Positions 45,596 through 55,380 of a DNA stretch of 64,000 nucleotides are shown piece by piece. The position numbers were made by a program, and so were the translations under genes. The notes beneath the pieces were generated by a model. It saw nothing but the letters and a program-made list of their open reading frames with translations, had not been told where the DNA came from and searched no databases. The stretch lies in assembly GCA_035560235.1 (NCBI GenBank), contig DATMAG010000044.1, positions 32,907-96,906 on the forward strand, given 5' to 3'. The DNA is from DASRDU01 sp035560235 (GTDB lineage: Bacteria > Acidobacteriota > Blastocatellia > RBC074). Each line of letters starts with the position of its first letter. Positions within the stretch are counted from its first letter, which is position 1.

Positions 45596-45879
45596 AACGT
45601 CTCCCTCCCCTGAGTTTCAGATGCTGACTGGTTTCTGCTGCGCTGAAGACTGTGCCGCCTTCATTCGGACATGTGCAAAGCGTAAGTAAAACGGCTCACG
45701 CCTGCAACTTTTCTGCTGCTTTTTCCCCGGGAGCGTGAGCGGGACGCTCGCGCTCCCAGGGAAAAATTTACGGAGCGTGAGCCGATTGCCTGTCGCTTTG
45801 CACATGTCCGGGTGAAGGCGGAAATCGAGCCGACAGATCAGGCACTCAAAAACGGCAGCATCATCACAGGGAGGACATC
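45596..45879. repeat. Nested palindrome in the divergent gap
   Basis: Three levels of inverted repeat are stacked here. The outer pair is 45655-45682 with 45796-45823 (28 bp, two mismatches, core GACATGTGCAAAGCG). The middle pair is 45692-45701 with 45775-45784 (CGGCTCACGC). The inner pair is about 45721-45741 with 45746-45766 (TTTTCCCC and GAGCGTGAGCG words). The whole could fold into a cruciform about 170 bp long. No gene is visible. Confidence 0.88.
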
Positions 45880-47718
45880 ATGGAAGCGAATACTGAAACC
45901 AGAGTTGAGCGCATCATTCTCAGGCACCTGACCGGATCGAAGGCCGGGCAGGAGGAAAAATTCGAGCTGAGTCAGTTTCCCGAACTCTCCATCGGGCGCA
46001 CTTCTTCGTCCACCGTTCGCTACGACGCGGACAGGGATGACCTCGTCAGCGGCAAACACGCCAGGCTCACCGTTGATCCGGCTGATTCAACGGTCTTCAC
46101 GCTGACCGACCTCGGCAGCCGCAATGGCACTTTCGTCAACAAACAGCGCGTGACGTCGCCGGTCAGACTCAGGCCGGGCGATGTGCTGCAGTTCGGCGCA
46201 GGCGGCCCGGAACTCGAATTCGACTGCGACCCGCGCCCTGAAGGGCTGATCAAATCAACCCGATTCGCCGTCAGCGCGTCAGGCTCGCTCATTTCAAACT
46301 CGCAGGCGATTCCGCGCACCCGCACCGGCGCGCTCAGCGGCAATGCGCCCGCCGTGGCAGACGCTGCGCCTGCGGTCCCGGCTTCCGCCTCAGCGCCGCT
46401 CGCGGCCTCAGCAGCTTCAGGAGCGCACACGGGCGCTTCACCCGTCGGGCGTTCGACAGTTGAACGGCTGATTGCGAAAAGCACTGGCGATTCACGGCGC
46501 GCGCTGCTCGGCGGCGGCGCAGTCCTGGTGGTGATTATGGCGCTCGTGACGGGGCTGCTGGTCTGGAAGAAGCCCTGGCGGTCGGATGTCGCCGATGTGC
46601 AGACCAAAATGATGGAACTGGAATCCCGGCGCAGGGCCGAAGAGGAAGAAGCAAAGCGCAATGCGCCGAAACCGGTTGACCAGATTGTGACCGAAAATAC
46701 CAACGGCGTCGTGTACATCGAAACCGGCTGGAAGCTGATTTATACGCCGACCGGGCAGCAGCTTTTCCATCAGTACATCCCGAACGTGTGGCCGCCTGAC
46801 GCCAAACCCGGCCAGGGCAAACCCATCGTCAATGATGGCCGCCGCATGGTCGCCGTCTATTACGTTCTTGACCGCAACACGATTGAGCCGTCACTGGTCA
46901 CGGGCGGCGGAGTGCCGATTGGCACCGAACATTCCGGTTCGGGCTTCACGGTTTCAAGCGACGGTTTCATTCTCACCAACCGTCACGTTGCGGCGACCTG
47001 GAAGACGACCTACTCCTTCCCGCGCAGCGCTGCTCCAGGCATTGCCTTTGTCTGGGGTCAGAAAGGATGGGAGATCAGCGTCAACAAGGATGGCCGACCT
47101 TATCTCTATGATCCGCCGGACGACTGGGTTCCGGCCAATACCAAATCGTGGGGCCGACAGAAGCTCGAAGGCGATTTCGAGGGCCGCAACGATTACCTGC
47201 GCGTCACGTTCCCGAAGACTGAAACTCGCATTGAAGCCAAGCTCGTTCGCGTTTCTGACCGGCACGATGTCGCGCTGCTGAAGGTTGACGTGCCGGAAGC
47301 AGTGCATAAATGCGACCTCAACGACAACTACGACACCATCAAGCCGGGCGATGCGGCCATTGTGATGGGCTATCCGGGCAATTCACCGAGGATTTACAAG
47401 GACGTTGAATCGCAGGATGTCTTCAATCGTCGCTCACAGTTCAAGATCGTCCCCGATCCGAGCGTGACGCCGGGTAATATCGGGCGCGTCCTGCGTGGCC
47501 AGACCGGTCAGAGCAGCGGCAAGAGCGGCGACTCGGTCTGGAGTTCATTCGGTGATGCCTATCAGTTGACAGCAGCAACCTATTACGGCAACAGCGGCGG
47601 GCCGGTCTTTGACGCGCAGGGCCGCGTGATCGGCATTCTTTACTCCGGTGGTCAGAACCTCTCGTTCGCCGTCCCGATTCGCTACGGCAAGGAACTCATG
47701 TCACCGACCGCGAAGTAA
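45880..47718 (+). CDS. FHA-domain, membrane-anchored trypsin-like serine protease
   Basis: This 612-residue protein has an N-terminal FHA domain (residues about 30-105, SIGRTSSSTVRYDADRDD with DLGSRNGTFVNKQRV), which binds phosphothreonine in the cytoplasm. An Ala/Pro-rich stretch and one transmembrane helix (about 205-227, GGAVLVVIMALVTGLLVW) follow, placing the C-terminal protease outside. The catalytic triad is His369 in LTNRHVA, Asp463 in RHDVALLKVD and Ser572 in GNSGGPVF. It directly precedes the kinase and PP2C genes, so kinase phosphorylation could control this protease across the membrane. The substrate is unknown. Confidence 0.92.
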   Translation: MEANTETRVERIILRHLTGSKAGQEEKFELSQFPELSIGRTSSSTVRYDADRDDLVSGKHARLTVDPADSTVFTLTDLGSRNGTFVNKQRVTSPVRLRPGDVLQFGAGGPELEFDCDPRPEGLIKSTRFAVSASGSLISNSQAIPRTRTGALSGNAPAVADAAPAVPASASAPLAASAASGAHTGASPVGRSTVERLIAKSTGDSRRALLGGGAVLVVIMALVTGLLVWKKPWRSDVADVQTKMMELESRRRAEEEEAKRNAPKPVDQIVTENTNGVVYIETGWKLIYTPTGQQLFHQYIPNVWPPDAKPGQGKPIVNDGRRMVAVYYVLDRNTIEPSLVTGGGVPIGTEHSGSGFTVSSDGFILTNRHVAATWKTTYSFPRSAAPGIAFVWGQKGWEISVNKDGRPYLYDPPDDWVPANTKSWGRQKLEGDFEGRNDYLRVTFPKTETRIEAKLVRVSDRHDVALLKVDVPEAVHKCDLNDNYDTIKPGDAAIVMGYPGNSPRIYKDVESQDVFNRRSQFKIVPDPSVTPGNIGRVLRGQTGQSSGKSGDSVWSSFGDAYQLTAATYYGNSGGPVFDAQGRVIGILYSGGQNLSFAVPIRYGKELMSPTAK

Positions 47719-47830
47719 TCAGATCAAAACCAGGCCCCTGATTCCTGATTCCTGTTCATCTGACAAATAAGTTGCAGAACAAAGCAGGAATCAGGAATCA
47801 GGTCACCGGCAGCTTGCGTGAGGTGGAGTC
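47719..47830. repeat. Inverted repeat of 7-nt words
   Basis: CCTGATTCCTGATTCCTG (47737-47754) is the exact reverse complement of 47785-47802 (18 bp, 30-nt loop). Each arm repeats a 7-nt unit. It separates the protease and kinase genes and could modulate transcription between them. Confidence 0.9.
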
Positions 47831-49084
47831 ATGACACCGAAGCAGAATTTTTCGATCAGTTCGATTGGCGAGTATCAGTTGCTCGATTTTCTGGGCGCGG
47901 GCGGGATGGGCGAGGTCTGGCGCGCAGTGCATGCGCGGGTCGGGCACGTGGTGGCGATCAAGCTCTTTGCCGGTCACGATCCGGTCTTTGCCGAACGGCT
48001 GCTGAACGAAGCGCGCATTCTGGCGAGTCTGCATCATCCGAACATCACGACCTTTCATGACTTTCTGGAATGCGCCGGACGGCCCTGCATCGTCATGGAA
48101 TATGTTGACGGGCAGACGCTCAGTGACCGGCTGCGCGCGTCGGGAGGAATGCCGCTCGCTGAAGCGGTCGTCATCTTTCAGGCGGTCGTTGAAGCCGTCG
48201 CTTACATTCACAGTCACGGCATCATTCACCGCGACATCAAAAGCTCGAACATCAGAATCAATTCCGCCGGTCAGGTGAAGCTGCTCGATTTCGGCATCGC
48301 CCGCGCGTCAGCGACGCCGAAGCTGACGCAGACCGGCTTTGTCGCGGGCACGCTCGAATCGCTGTCGCCCGAACTGCTGCGCGGCTCGGCAGCAGATGAA
48401 CGCTCGGACATCTGGGCGCTTGGCATTCTGCTTTATGAAATGCTCGCCGGGCAGCCGCCGTTTACTGCGCGCAATGTCGGCGAACTGTACGATCAGATCA
48501 GCCGCGCCTCTTATCCTCCGCTCACCGCCGTGCCGCGCGAGCTTGAAGCGATCATCGCGCGCTGTCTGAAAAAGAATGCGTCAACGCGCTATCAGTCGGC
48601 GCGGGAACTGCTTGAAGACGTGCGCCGCTTTGCCGCCACGCTCTCGCTGCCGCACGAGCCTGCGCCGCGCAGCCTCTGGCAGATCGCGGGCGAACAGTTG
48701 CGACGTCACTGGCCGGTGATGACAACGCTCGCGGCGCTGCTGCTGCTCGTCGCAGTCTTCACCCTGATGCCTTCAACGCCTGAGCCTGGCCCGGAACCAA
48801 AGCCGACGGTCTATCCCGGCGGCGTGGTGCCCGTGTCATCACTGCCGCGACGTTTTCAGCAGGTCACGGTTGACGTGCCGGAAGGCAGTGCTGAAGTTGT
48901 GCGCAATGGAGTCATCGTCGGCGTGACGCCTTTCACCATCAGCGAACCGCCCGGCACGCGCGTTGATCTGCGTCTGAAACAAAAAGGCTACCGGGACAAG
49001 ATTGTCAGCTTCGAAGTCAACGAGGTGCGCAAATACTATGCTTACTCGATGGAAAAAGAGAGCGAAGACAGCATCGCCCGATAA
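47831..49084 (+). CDS. Transmembrane Ser/Thr protein kinase with PEGA domain
   Basis: This 417-residue Hanks-type kinase has all catalytic motifs: the glycine loop FLGAGGMGEV, VAIKLF (ATP lysine), HRDIKSSNIRI and DFGIARA. One transmembrane helix (about 295-315, VMTTLAALLLLVAVFTLM) follows the kinase domain. The outer part ends in a PEGA domain (about 345-410, VPEGSAEVVRNGVIVGVTPF), which may sense envelope carbohydrate. It overlaps the next gene by 47 bases, so kinase and phosphatase are co-expressed. The FHA protease before it is a likely partner. Confidence 0.95.
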   Translation: MTPKQNFSISSIGEYQLLDFLGAGGMGEVWRAVHARVGHVVAIKLFAGHDPVFAERLLNEARILASLHHPNITTFHDFLECAGRPCIVMEYVDGQTLSDRLRASGGMPLAEAVVIFQAVVEAVAYIHSHGIIHRDIKSSNIRINSAGQVKLLDFGIARASATPKLTQTGFVAGTLESLSPELLRGSAADERSDIWALGILLYEMLAGQPPFTARNVGELYDQISRASYPPLTAVPRELEAIIARCLKKNASTRYQSARELLEDVRRFAATLSLPHEPAPRSLWQIAGEQLRRHWPVMTTLAALLLLVAVFTLMPSTPEPGPEPKPTVYPGGVVPVSSLPRRFQQVTVDVPEGSAEVVRNGVIVGVTPFTISEPPGTRVDLRLKQKGYRDKIVSFEVNEVRKYYAYSMEKESEDSIAR

Positions 49085-49976
49085 TCCGCCCGAGCAGAAC
49101 CGCCCGGTCAGACAGACCTGCCCCGGCACTGACGCGGCCTTTCCGCCGCGCTTCACCGTCAGCGCCAGCCTGCTTTCGGACGGCGGCTGTCACCGCGAGG
49201 TCAACGAAGACTGCTGGTATTACGAACAGCCCGCCGATGCTGAACTGCTCGCCCGCAAAGGTGTCCTCGCCCTGGTCGCTGACGGCATGGGCGGCCACGC
49301 TGCCGGAGATGTCGCCAGCCGCATGGCTGCCACCGTCATCAGCCTCGCCTATTACGGCAGTCGCCGCCCGCCGCACGACGCGCTCTGGGAAGCCTTTCTG
49401 AAAGCCAATCGCGCGATTTATCAGGCCGCCCGGAAGAATTCACGAATGAACGGCATGGGCACGACCTGCACGGCGCTCGTCATTCACGAAGGCGCGGCTT
49501 ATGCGGCTCAGGTCGGCGACAGTCGTTTGTATCTGGTGCGCGACGGGCAGATTTATCTGATGTCCGAAGATCACTCGGCAGTGATGGAGATGGTGCGGCG
49601 CGGCGTGATGACGCTTGAGGATGCGCGCCATCACGCCGACAAGAACGTGATCCTGCGCGCCCTGGGCACTCAGCCTGAAGTGAATGTCTCGATCTGGCGT
49701 TCATCCTTTCCGGTGCGCGATCAGGACTGTTTTGTGCTCTGCTCTGACGGTCTTTACGATCTGGTCACGGATGAAGAGATCAGAGCAACAGTCAGCGAAG
49801 CTGAACCCGCTGCGGCCTGCGCGCAACTGATCGCGCTGGCCAGAGAACGCGGCGGTTACGACAACATCACGGCTGGAGTAGTCCGGCTGAGGCTGAAAGG
49901 GTCAGAAGAAGAGAGCGACCTCACCCCGCTGCGCACGACTCGCGAATCGGAACCGGTCAGGACATCCGTTCGCTGA
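49038..49976 (+). CDS. PP2C-type Ser/Thr phosphatase
   Basis: This 312-residue metal-dependent phosphatase has the PP2C motifs HREVNEDCWYYE, DGMGGHAAGDVASR, MGTTCTALVI, LCSDGLYDLVTD and GYDNITAGVV, which carry the Asp residues for two Mn/Mg ions. No signal peptide is seen; it is cytoplasmic. ATG 49038 is preferred, since the upstream TTG lies deep within the kinase gene. It probably reverses the kinase encoded just upstream. Its end overlaps the convergent guanylyltransferase gene by 20 bases. Confidence 0.94.
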   Translation: MLTRWKKRAKTASPDNPPEQNRPVRQTCPGTDAAFPPRFTVSASLLSDGGCHREVNEDCWYYEQPADAELLARKGVLALVADGMGGHAAGDVASRMAATVISLAYYGSRRPPHDALWEAFLKANRAIYQAARKNSRMNGMGTTCTALVIHEGAAYAAQVGDSRLYLVRDGQIYLMSEDHSAVMEMVRRGVMTLEDARHHADKNVILRALGTQPEVNVSIWRSSFPVRDQDCFVLCSDGLYDLVTDEEIRATVSEAEPAAACAQLIALARERGGYDNITAGVVRLRLKGSEEESDLTPLRTTRESEPVRTSVR

Positions 49977-50607
49977 TGCGCAGCGCATTGAGATAAGCGT
50001 GAACGTTGCTGTCTGTATTCTGTGCCAGCAGGAATGCGAGGTCAGACGGATCGTCAACGTCGAGCGCGATGCGCGGCAGTTCGATCAGTTCACATCGCGC
50101 CTGTCGCTGCGCCGCTTCGGCCTGATGTTTTGCGAGACTGTGCGGGCCGAAATGCGACGGGAAAAGATCGGGCGGCGTGCGCAGGAGCGCGTTGGTTCCG
50201 GTTCCGTCACGCGAAGGTACCATCACTGCTGCCGGTTCATCGCCGACGCGCGCGAGAATCGCTTCAATATCCGCAGCGGCAATCAGCGGCAGATCAATCG
50301 GCAGCCGCAGCACCGTTCGCACGCCGCGCCCGGCCAGCACCCGCGAGCCGAAATCAACCGAAGCGCTTTCAGAAATCTGTTCAGTTTCACCGATCACCTC
50401 AAAACCGTAACGTCGCGCCAGACGCACTGCCGGTTCGTAATTCGTTACGATCGCCACACCATCGCAGCCGCGCACTCCGGCCACCTGCGCGAAAGTATGT
50501 TCCATCATCAGCCGCGCCAGCTCAGTGCGCTCCGGCTGCGTCATCAGCCCCGCAAGCCGCTGTTTCGCCCGCGCCAGATCCTTGACCGGAAGCAGAATGA
50601 AGTTCAT
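49957..50607 (-). CDS. cofC: 2-phospho-L-lactate guanylyltransferase-like protein (CofC family)
   Basis: This 216-residue nucleotidyltransferase begins MNFILLPVKDLARAKQRLAG, the CofC signature (K-x-x-x-A-K-x-R-L). LRLPIDLPLIAAADIEAIL and VPSRDGTGTNALL are the nucleotide and metal sites. It would load a phospholactate- or PEP-type acid with GTP in coenzyme F420 synthesis. No other F420 gene is in the window. It overlaps the convergent PP2C gene by 20 bases. The acid substrate cannot be judged from the sequence. Confidence 0.85.
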   Translation of the reverse strand: MNFILLPVKDLARAKQRLAGLMTQPERTELARLMMEHTFAQVAGVRGCDGVAIVTNYEPAVRLARRYGFEVIGETEQISESASVDFGSRVLAGRGVRTVLRLPIDLPLIAAADIEAILARVGDEPAAVMVPSRDGTGTNALLRTPPDLFPSHFGPHSLAKHQAEAAQRQARCELIELPRIALDVDDPSDLAFLLAQNTDSNVHAYLNALRISERMS

Positions 50608-50712
50608 GAAGAGTGGTTAGTGGTCAGTGGCTGGTGGTTAGTGATGAGCAGTCTGCCCGGTTTGGGTTATAGAGTATTGCGCTAACCACCAACCACTGAC
50701 CACTAACCACTG
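50608..50712. repeat. Inverted repeat of 7-nt words (AGTGGTT family)
   Basis: The arm 50612-50641 (AGTGGTTAGTGGTCAGTGG and on) is complementary to 50682-50711, with one mismatch in 30 bp. It is composed of 7-nt units AGTGGTT, AGTGGTC, AGTGGCT and GGTGGTT. It lies between two minus-strand genes. Confidence 0.93.
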
Positions 50713-52122
<1,410 letters not shown>

Positions 52123-52433
52123 GTTCTGAAGTGCGAAACGAGAATAGGACAGACCAGACCTGTCTTTCAATGAGGTGAGAGAAGCAGCCACGAATGAACA
52201 CGAATCGGCACGAATAAAAGAGGTGACGGCTTGCGTGAACAGCCGCCCTGATCCGTGCTGATTAGTGTTCATTCGTGGCTCAGCCCTGCTGACTGATTCC
52301 TGAATCCTGAAGCCTGAGTCCTGACCTGTCTGAAGAACTGATCCGTTCACGCGACTTCAGGAATATTCCGCCACCTCCTGCGGATTATGCTCACGACAGT
52401 TGTTGCGGTTTTACCCGCAGAAGGTAAAGGTCA
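52123..52433. repeat. Divergent gap with two word-repeat elements
   Basis: This 311-bp gap holds an ACGAAT-word palindrome, 52186-52211 with 52255-52280 (26 bp, two mismatches). Beside it is a tandem 7-nt series TTCCTG/ATCCTG/AGCCTG/GTCCTG at 52296-52323. Promoters for the histidine kinase and the peptidase must lie here, but I cannot place them. I see no gene. Confidence 0.8.
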
Positions 52434-53921
52434 ATGAAGAAAACACCCGACGCTGTAACTTTGACTGACGTTCACGCGCACACGCATGCGCTCAATCGGT
52501 TCGCGGTGATGCCGGTGGCTGAACGCCTGCGCGCTGACGTGACGCGCACCGGGCGCGGCGTCACCATCGCCTTTCTCGATTCGGGTTTCTATCTGCATCC
52601 GGATCTGACCGAACCGCACAATCGCATTCTGGCCTGTCACGACGTGACGCAGCCGGAAGCGCGCTGCGGCGAGGCGCTGCCGCCGCAGGTCTGGGACTGG
52701 CACGGCACGCAGACCGCAGTGACGGCTGCGGGCAATGGTTTTCTTTCTGACGGGCTGTATCGCGGGCTGGCTTCAGATGCGATGGTCGTTCTGGTCAAAG
52801 TCAGTGAGCGCGGGCGCATCACCGATGACAACATCATTCGCGGTCTGGACTGGGTGATTGAAAATCGTGAACGTTTCGGGATTCGCATTGCCAGCCTTTC
52901 GCTCGGCGGCGATGTTGAAGCGACGCTCAGAGAGAGTCAGGTCAATGCCGCAGCCGAACGAGCCGTCGCAGCCGGAATCACTGTCGTTGTTGCCGCTGGC
53001 AATGCAGGCTGCACCAGTCAGGCGCGGCCCGTGCCTCCGGCGAGCGCGCCGTCAGTCATCACGGTTGGCGGCTACAACGATCACAACCAGCCTGAGATTC
53101 AGGAGCCTGATCCGTACTGCTCCAGTTTCGGGCCGACGATTGACGGCCTGCTGAAGCCTGAAATCGTTGCTCCCGCGATCCAGGTCGCCGCGCCGATTCT
53201 GCCTGACACCGGTTTCTATCGTCAGGCCGAAGCGTTGTCGCTGCTCGCCGCCGCGCCCGATTATCAATTAAGCACGCTCGCCGCTGAGTTGTGGCTGACT
53301 GCGGAACTGCCCGTTGAGATTGCCAGCGCGTCTCCGGCTGAGATTCGTGAAGCAGTCGAAGCCCGGCTGCGCGAGAGCAAAATCGTCGCCACGCATTATC
53401 AGCACGTGGACGGGACTTCTTTCGCCGCGCCGATTGTCGCTTCAGTCATCGCGCAGATGCTTGAGGCAAATTCGAAGCTGACGCCGCGCGTCATCAGAAA
53501 CATTCTGATCGCCACTGCCGACCGCTCGCCGCGCCTGGCGCTGCAGTCACAGGGCTACGGGGTGCTGAATGCGCGCCGCGCCGTCGCTGAAGCCGCCCGC
53601 GAAACGCACACGCACGAAGAGTGCGACTTCAATGCTCCGCGCATCGAGAATGGAGAACTGGTCTTCTGGTATCACAACGATGCAGCGCAGCGGGTGGCGC
53701 TTGCGGGTGACTTCAACGGGTGGAATCCGTCTGAGACCTGGTTTGCGCGACATTCGAGCGGAATGTGGCGGGCCGCGCTGCCGCCGCTGCCGCCCGGAAC
53801 TTATCAGTACAAGTTCGTCATCAACGGCGAACGCTGGCTTGATGATCCGGGCAACAGCCTCAAACTTGAGGATCAGCACGGCGGTTTCAATTCAGTGCTG
53901 CACATCGCTCAAGAGGACTGA
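52434..53921 (+). CDS. Intracellular subtilisin-like protease with C-terminal CBM48-like domain
   Basis: This 495-residue S8 protease has the catalytic Asp in FLDSGFYLHPDL, His in DWHGTQTAVT, the oxyanion Asn in VVAAGNAGC, and Ser329 in DGTSFAAPIVAS. There is no signal peptide and little or no propeptide, since the catalytic domain begins near residue 40, so it is probably cytoplasmic. An insert of about 60 residues (LSLLAAAPDYQLSTLAAELW) precedes the Ser region. Residues about 420-494 (RVALAGDFNGWNP, YQYKFVINGERWLDD) form an isoamylase/AMPK-beta-type glycogen-binding domain. This combination is unusual. Confidence 0.92.
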   Translation: MKKTPDAVTLTDVHAHTHALNRFAVMPVAERLRADVTRTGRGVTIAFLDSGFYLHPDLTEPHNRILACHDVTQPEARCGEALPPQVWDWHGTQTAVTAAGNGFLSDGLYRGLASDAMVVLVKVSERGRITDDNIIRGLDWVIENRERFGIRIASLSLGGDVEATLRESQVNAAAERAVAAGITVVVAAGNAGCTSQARPVPPASAPSVITVGGYNDHNQPEIQEPDPYCSSFGPTIDGLLKPEIVAPAIQVAAPILPDTGFYRQAEALSLLAAAPDYQLSTLAAELWLTAELPVEIASASPAEIREAVEARLRESKIVATHYQHVDGTSFAAPIVASVIAQMLEANSKLTPRVIRNILIATADRSPRLALQSQGYGVLNARRAVAEAARETHTHEECDFNAPRIENGELVFWYHNDAAQRVALAGDFNGWNPSETWFARHSSGMWRAALPPLPPGTYQYKFVINGERWLDDPGNSLKLEDQHGGFNSVLHIAQED

Positions 53922-53949
53922 CTGACTTCCCGATGAGTGTGACTTCGAG

Positions 53950-54450
53950 ATGGATTTCGACCGGATTACACAACTTTTCGCTCAGCTTTCGTTTCGTGAA
54001 GCAGTGTGGCTCTTCCCGTTTGCCTTCACGCTGCACGTGCTTGAGGAGGTGCGACAGTTCACGGCCTGGGCGAATCATCAGGCTTCGTCGCAATTCACGT
54101 TTCGCGAATATCTGACGATTTATCTTGCAGGCATCGTGCTGTCTTTTATTGCCGCTGCCGTGATCTCGCTGTATCCTAACCGGGTGACAGTGTTTCTCTT
54201 CTTCACCTTTATGTTCACGCCGGGCGTTTTCTACAACATCTTCTTTCATGCCGGAGCGACGGCCTGGTCAGGCGCGTACTGTCCGGGACTGCTGACGGCG
54301 CTGACGATTTATCCGCCGCTCTTTTACTTCGTCAGCCGCCTGGCATTCAGCGAAGGACTGCTGACAAACAGACTCGGCTGGATTTCGCTGGTGCTGGCAG
54401 GGCTGGTTCACGCGGCGGATGTGTCGCGCAATGTTTTCAGGATCTGGTGA
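53950..54450 (+). CDS. HXXEE domain integral membrane protein
   Basis: This 166-residue protein has about four to five transmembrane helices and the conserved HVLEE motif (H-x-x-E-E) in FTLHVLEEVRQF, with the second histidine-containing segment HAADVSRNVF near the C-terminus. The family is uncharacterised; the histidines and glutamates may bind metal. The ATG at 53950 is 28 bp after the subtilase stop. It may be co-transcribed with the subtilase and the cupin gene that follows. Confidence 0.85.
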   Translation: MDFDRITQLFAQLSFREAVWLFPFAFTLHVLEEVRQFTAWANHQASSQFTFREYLTIYLAGIVLSFIAAAVISLYPNRVTVFLFFTFMFTPGVFYNIFFHAGATAWSGAYCPGLLTALTIYPPLFYFVSRLAFSEGLLTNRLGWISLVLAGLVHAADVSRNVFRIW

Positions 54451-54503
54451 CTGAGGGGAAAGGACTCATCACGTTTACAGTTTCATTACCGCAGGAGATC
54501 AGC

Positions 54504-54881
54504 ATGCCTGTTTACAACAATGCAACGCTCAGTAAATTCAGTCTGCCCGGTCTGGACCATCAGACGCTGGCCTCGCACGGGCAGGGCGTGAACGGAATGG
54601 AAGTCTGGATGCAGACCATCGCGCCCGGCGCGGCGACGCCCGTGCATCGCCACGCCTGCGAAGAGGTGATTGTCATCCTGCGCGGGTCGGGACAGGTGAC
54701 GATTGAAGGCGAAGAGATGGAGTTCGGGCCTGACTCGACGATCATCGTTCCGCCCGACGCCGTGCATCAACTCATCAATTCCGGCGCGGAAGAGATGTTT
54801 CTGATCGGCGTGCTCGGCACCACGCCCGTCAGAGTCACCACCGCAGAAGGCGAAACGATTCCGCTGCCCTGGCAGACCTGA
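54504..54881 (+). CDS. Cupin-domain protein
   Basis: This 125-residue single-domain cupin has metal ligands in PVHRHACEEVIVILRGSGQV (two His, Glu) and in VPPDAVHQLINS (second motif His). It could be a small dioxygenase, isomerase or sugar-nucleotide-type binding protein. AGGAG lies 6 nt before ATG 54504; the frame open further upstream lacks this. No signal peptide is seen. It is convergent with the four-gene minus-strand cluster. The reaction is unknown. Confidence 0.85.
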   Translation: MPVYNNATLSKFSLPGLDHQTLASHGQGVNGMEVWMQTIAPGAATPVHRHACEEVIVILRGSGQVTIEGEEMEFGPDSTIIVPPDAVHQLINSGAEEMFLIGVLGTTPVRVTTAEGETIPLPWQT

Positions 54882-54910
54882 TCGCTCGGACGCCTCTTTT
54901 GTCAGCCGGG

Positions 54911-55333
54911 CTATCTGAGTTCAGGCGGCACGGGACGGCCCATATCAAAGACGATTTCCCGTGAGATTTTCCCGTGGCGCATCTCGAAGATGTGAACGAG
55001 TCGCATTTCGATCCGACTGCCGACGGGGAAGTGCCAGTAACCGTCCCGGACGACCTCAAAGGTCACCAGGCTGTCGTCCACGACACGATCTTCCGTCGCG
55101 AACCGCTGCAGCGGCTGAAACTCCACATTCCGCATGGAGGCAAAAAGCTCGCGGTAATTTCTCGCCACTGCCTCCTTCCCGGCAAAAGACCGGTTGAGGC
55201 CGTTGGGAGCGGGCGCTTCCCAGACGATGTCGTCGGTATACATTTCAAGCGCGGCTTCAATTTCATTGTGCGCTTCGCTGTGAAAGTGATTCTCCACAGC
55301 CGCCAGATTCCGTGCGATGTGATCCCTGTTCAT
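54911..55333 (-). CDS. SnoaL-like/nuclear transport factor 2-fold protein
   Basis: This 140-residue protein has the NTF2-like fold (HIARNLAAVENHFHSEAHNE, MYTDDIVWEAPAPN, FEMRHGKISREIVFDM). Such proteins serve as polyketide cyclases, isomerases or binding proteins, and the sequence does not decide which. It starts at ATG 55333 with AAGGA about 8 nt upstream. It is the last gene of the set GNAT, DUF1330, methyltransferase, this gene. Its neighbour encodes a methyltransferase, consistent with small-molecule modification. Confidence 0.82.
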   Translation of the reverse strand: MNRDHIARNLAAVENHFHSEAHNEIEAALEMYTDDIVWEAPAPNGLNRSFAGKEAVARNYRELFASMRNVEFQPLQRFATEDRVVDDSLVTFEVVRDGYWHFPVGSRIEMRLVHIFEMRHGKISREIVFDMGRPVPPELR

Positions 55334-55380
55334 CCTCTTTTCCTTTCCGGTCCGAGCCTGTGCTGTTGTCGTCCCTGTCC

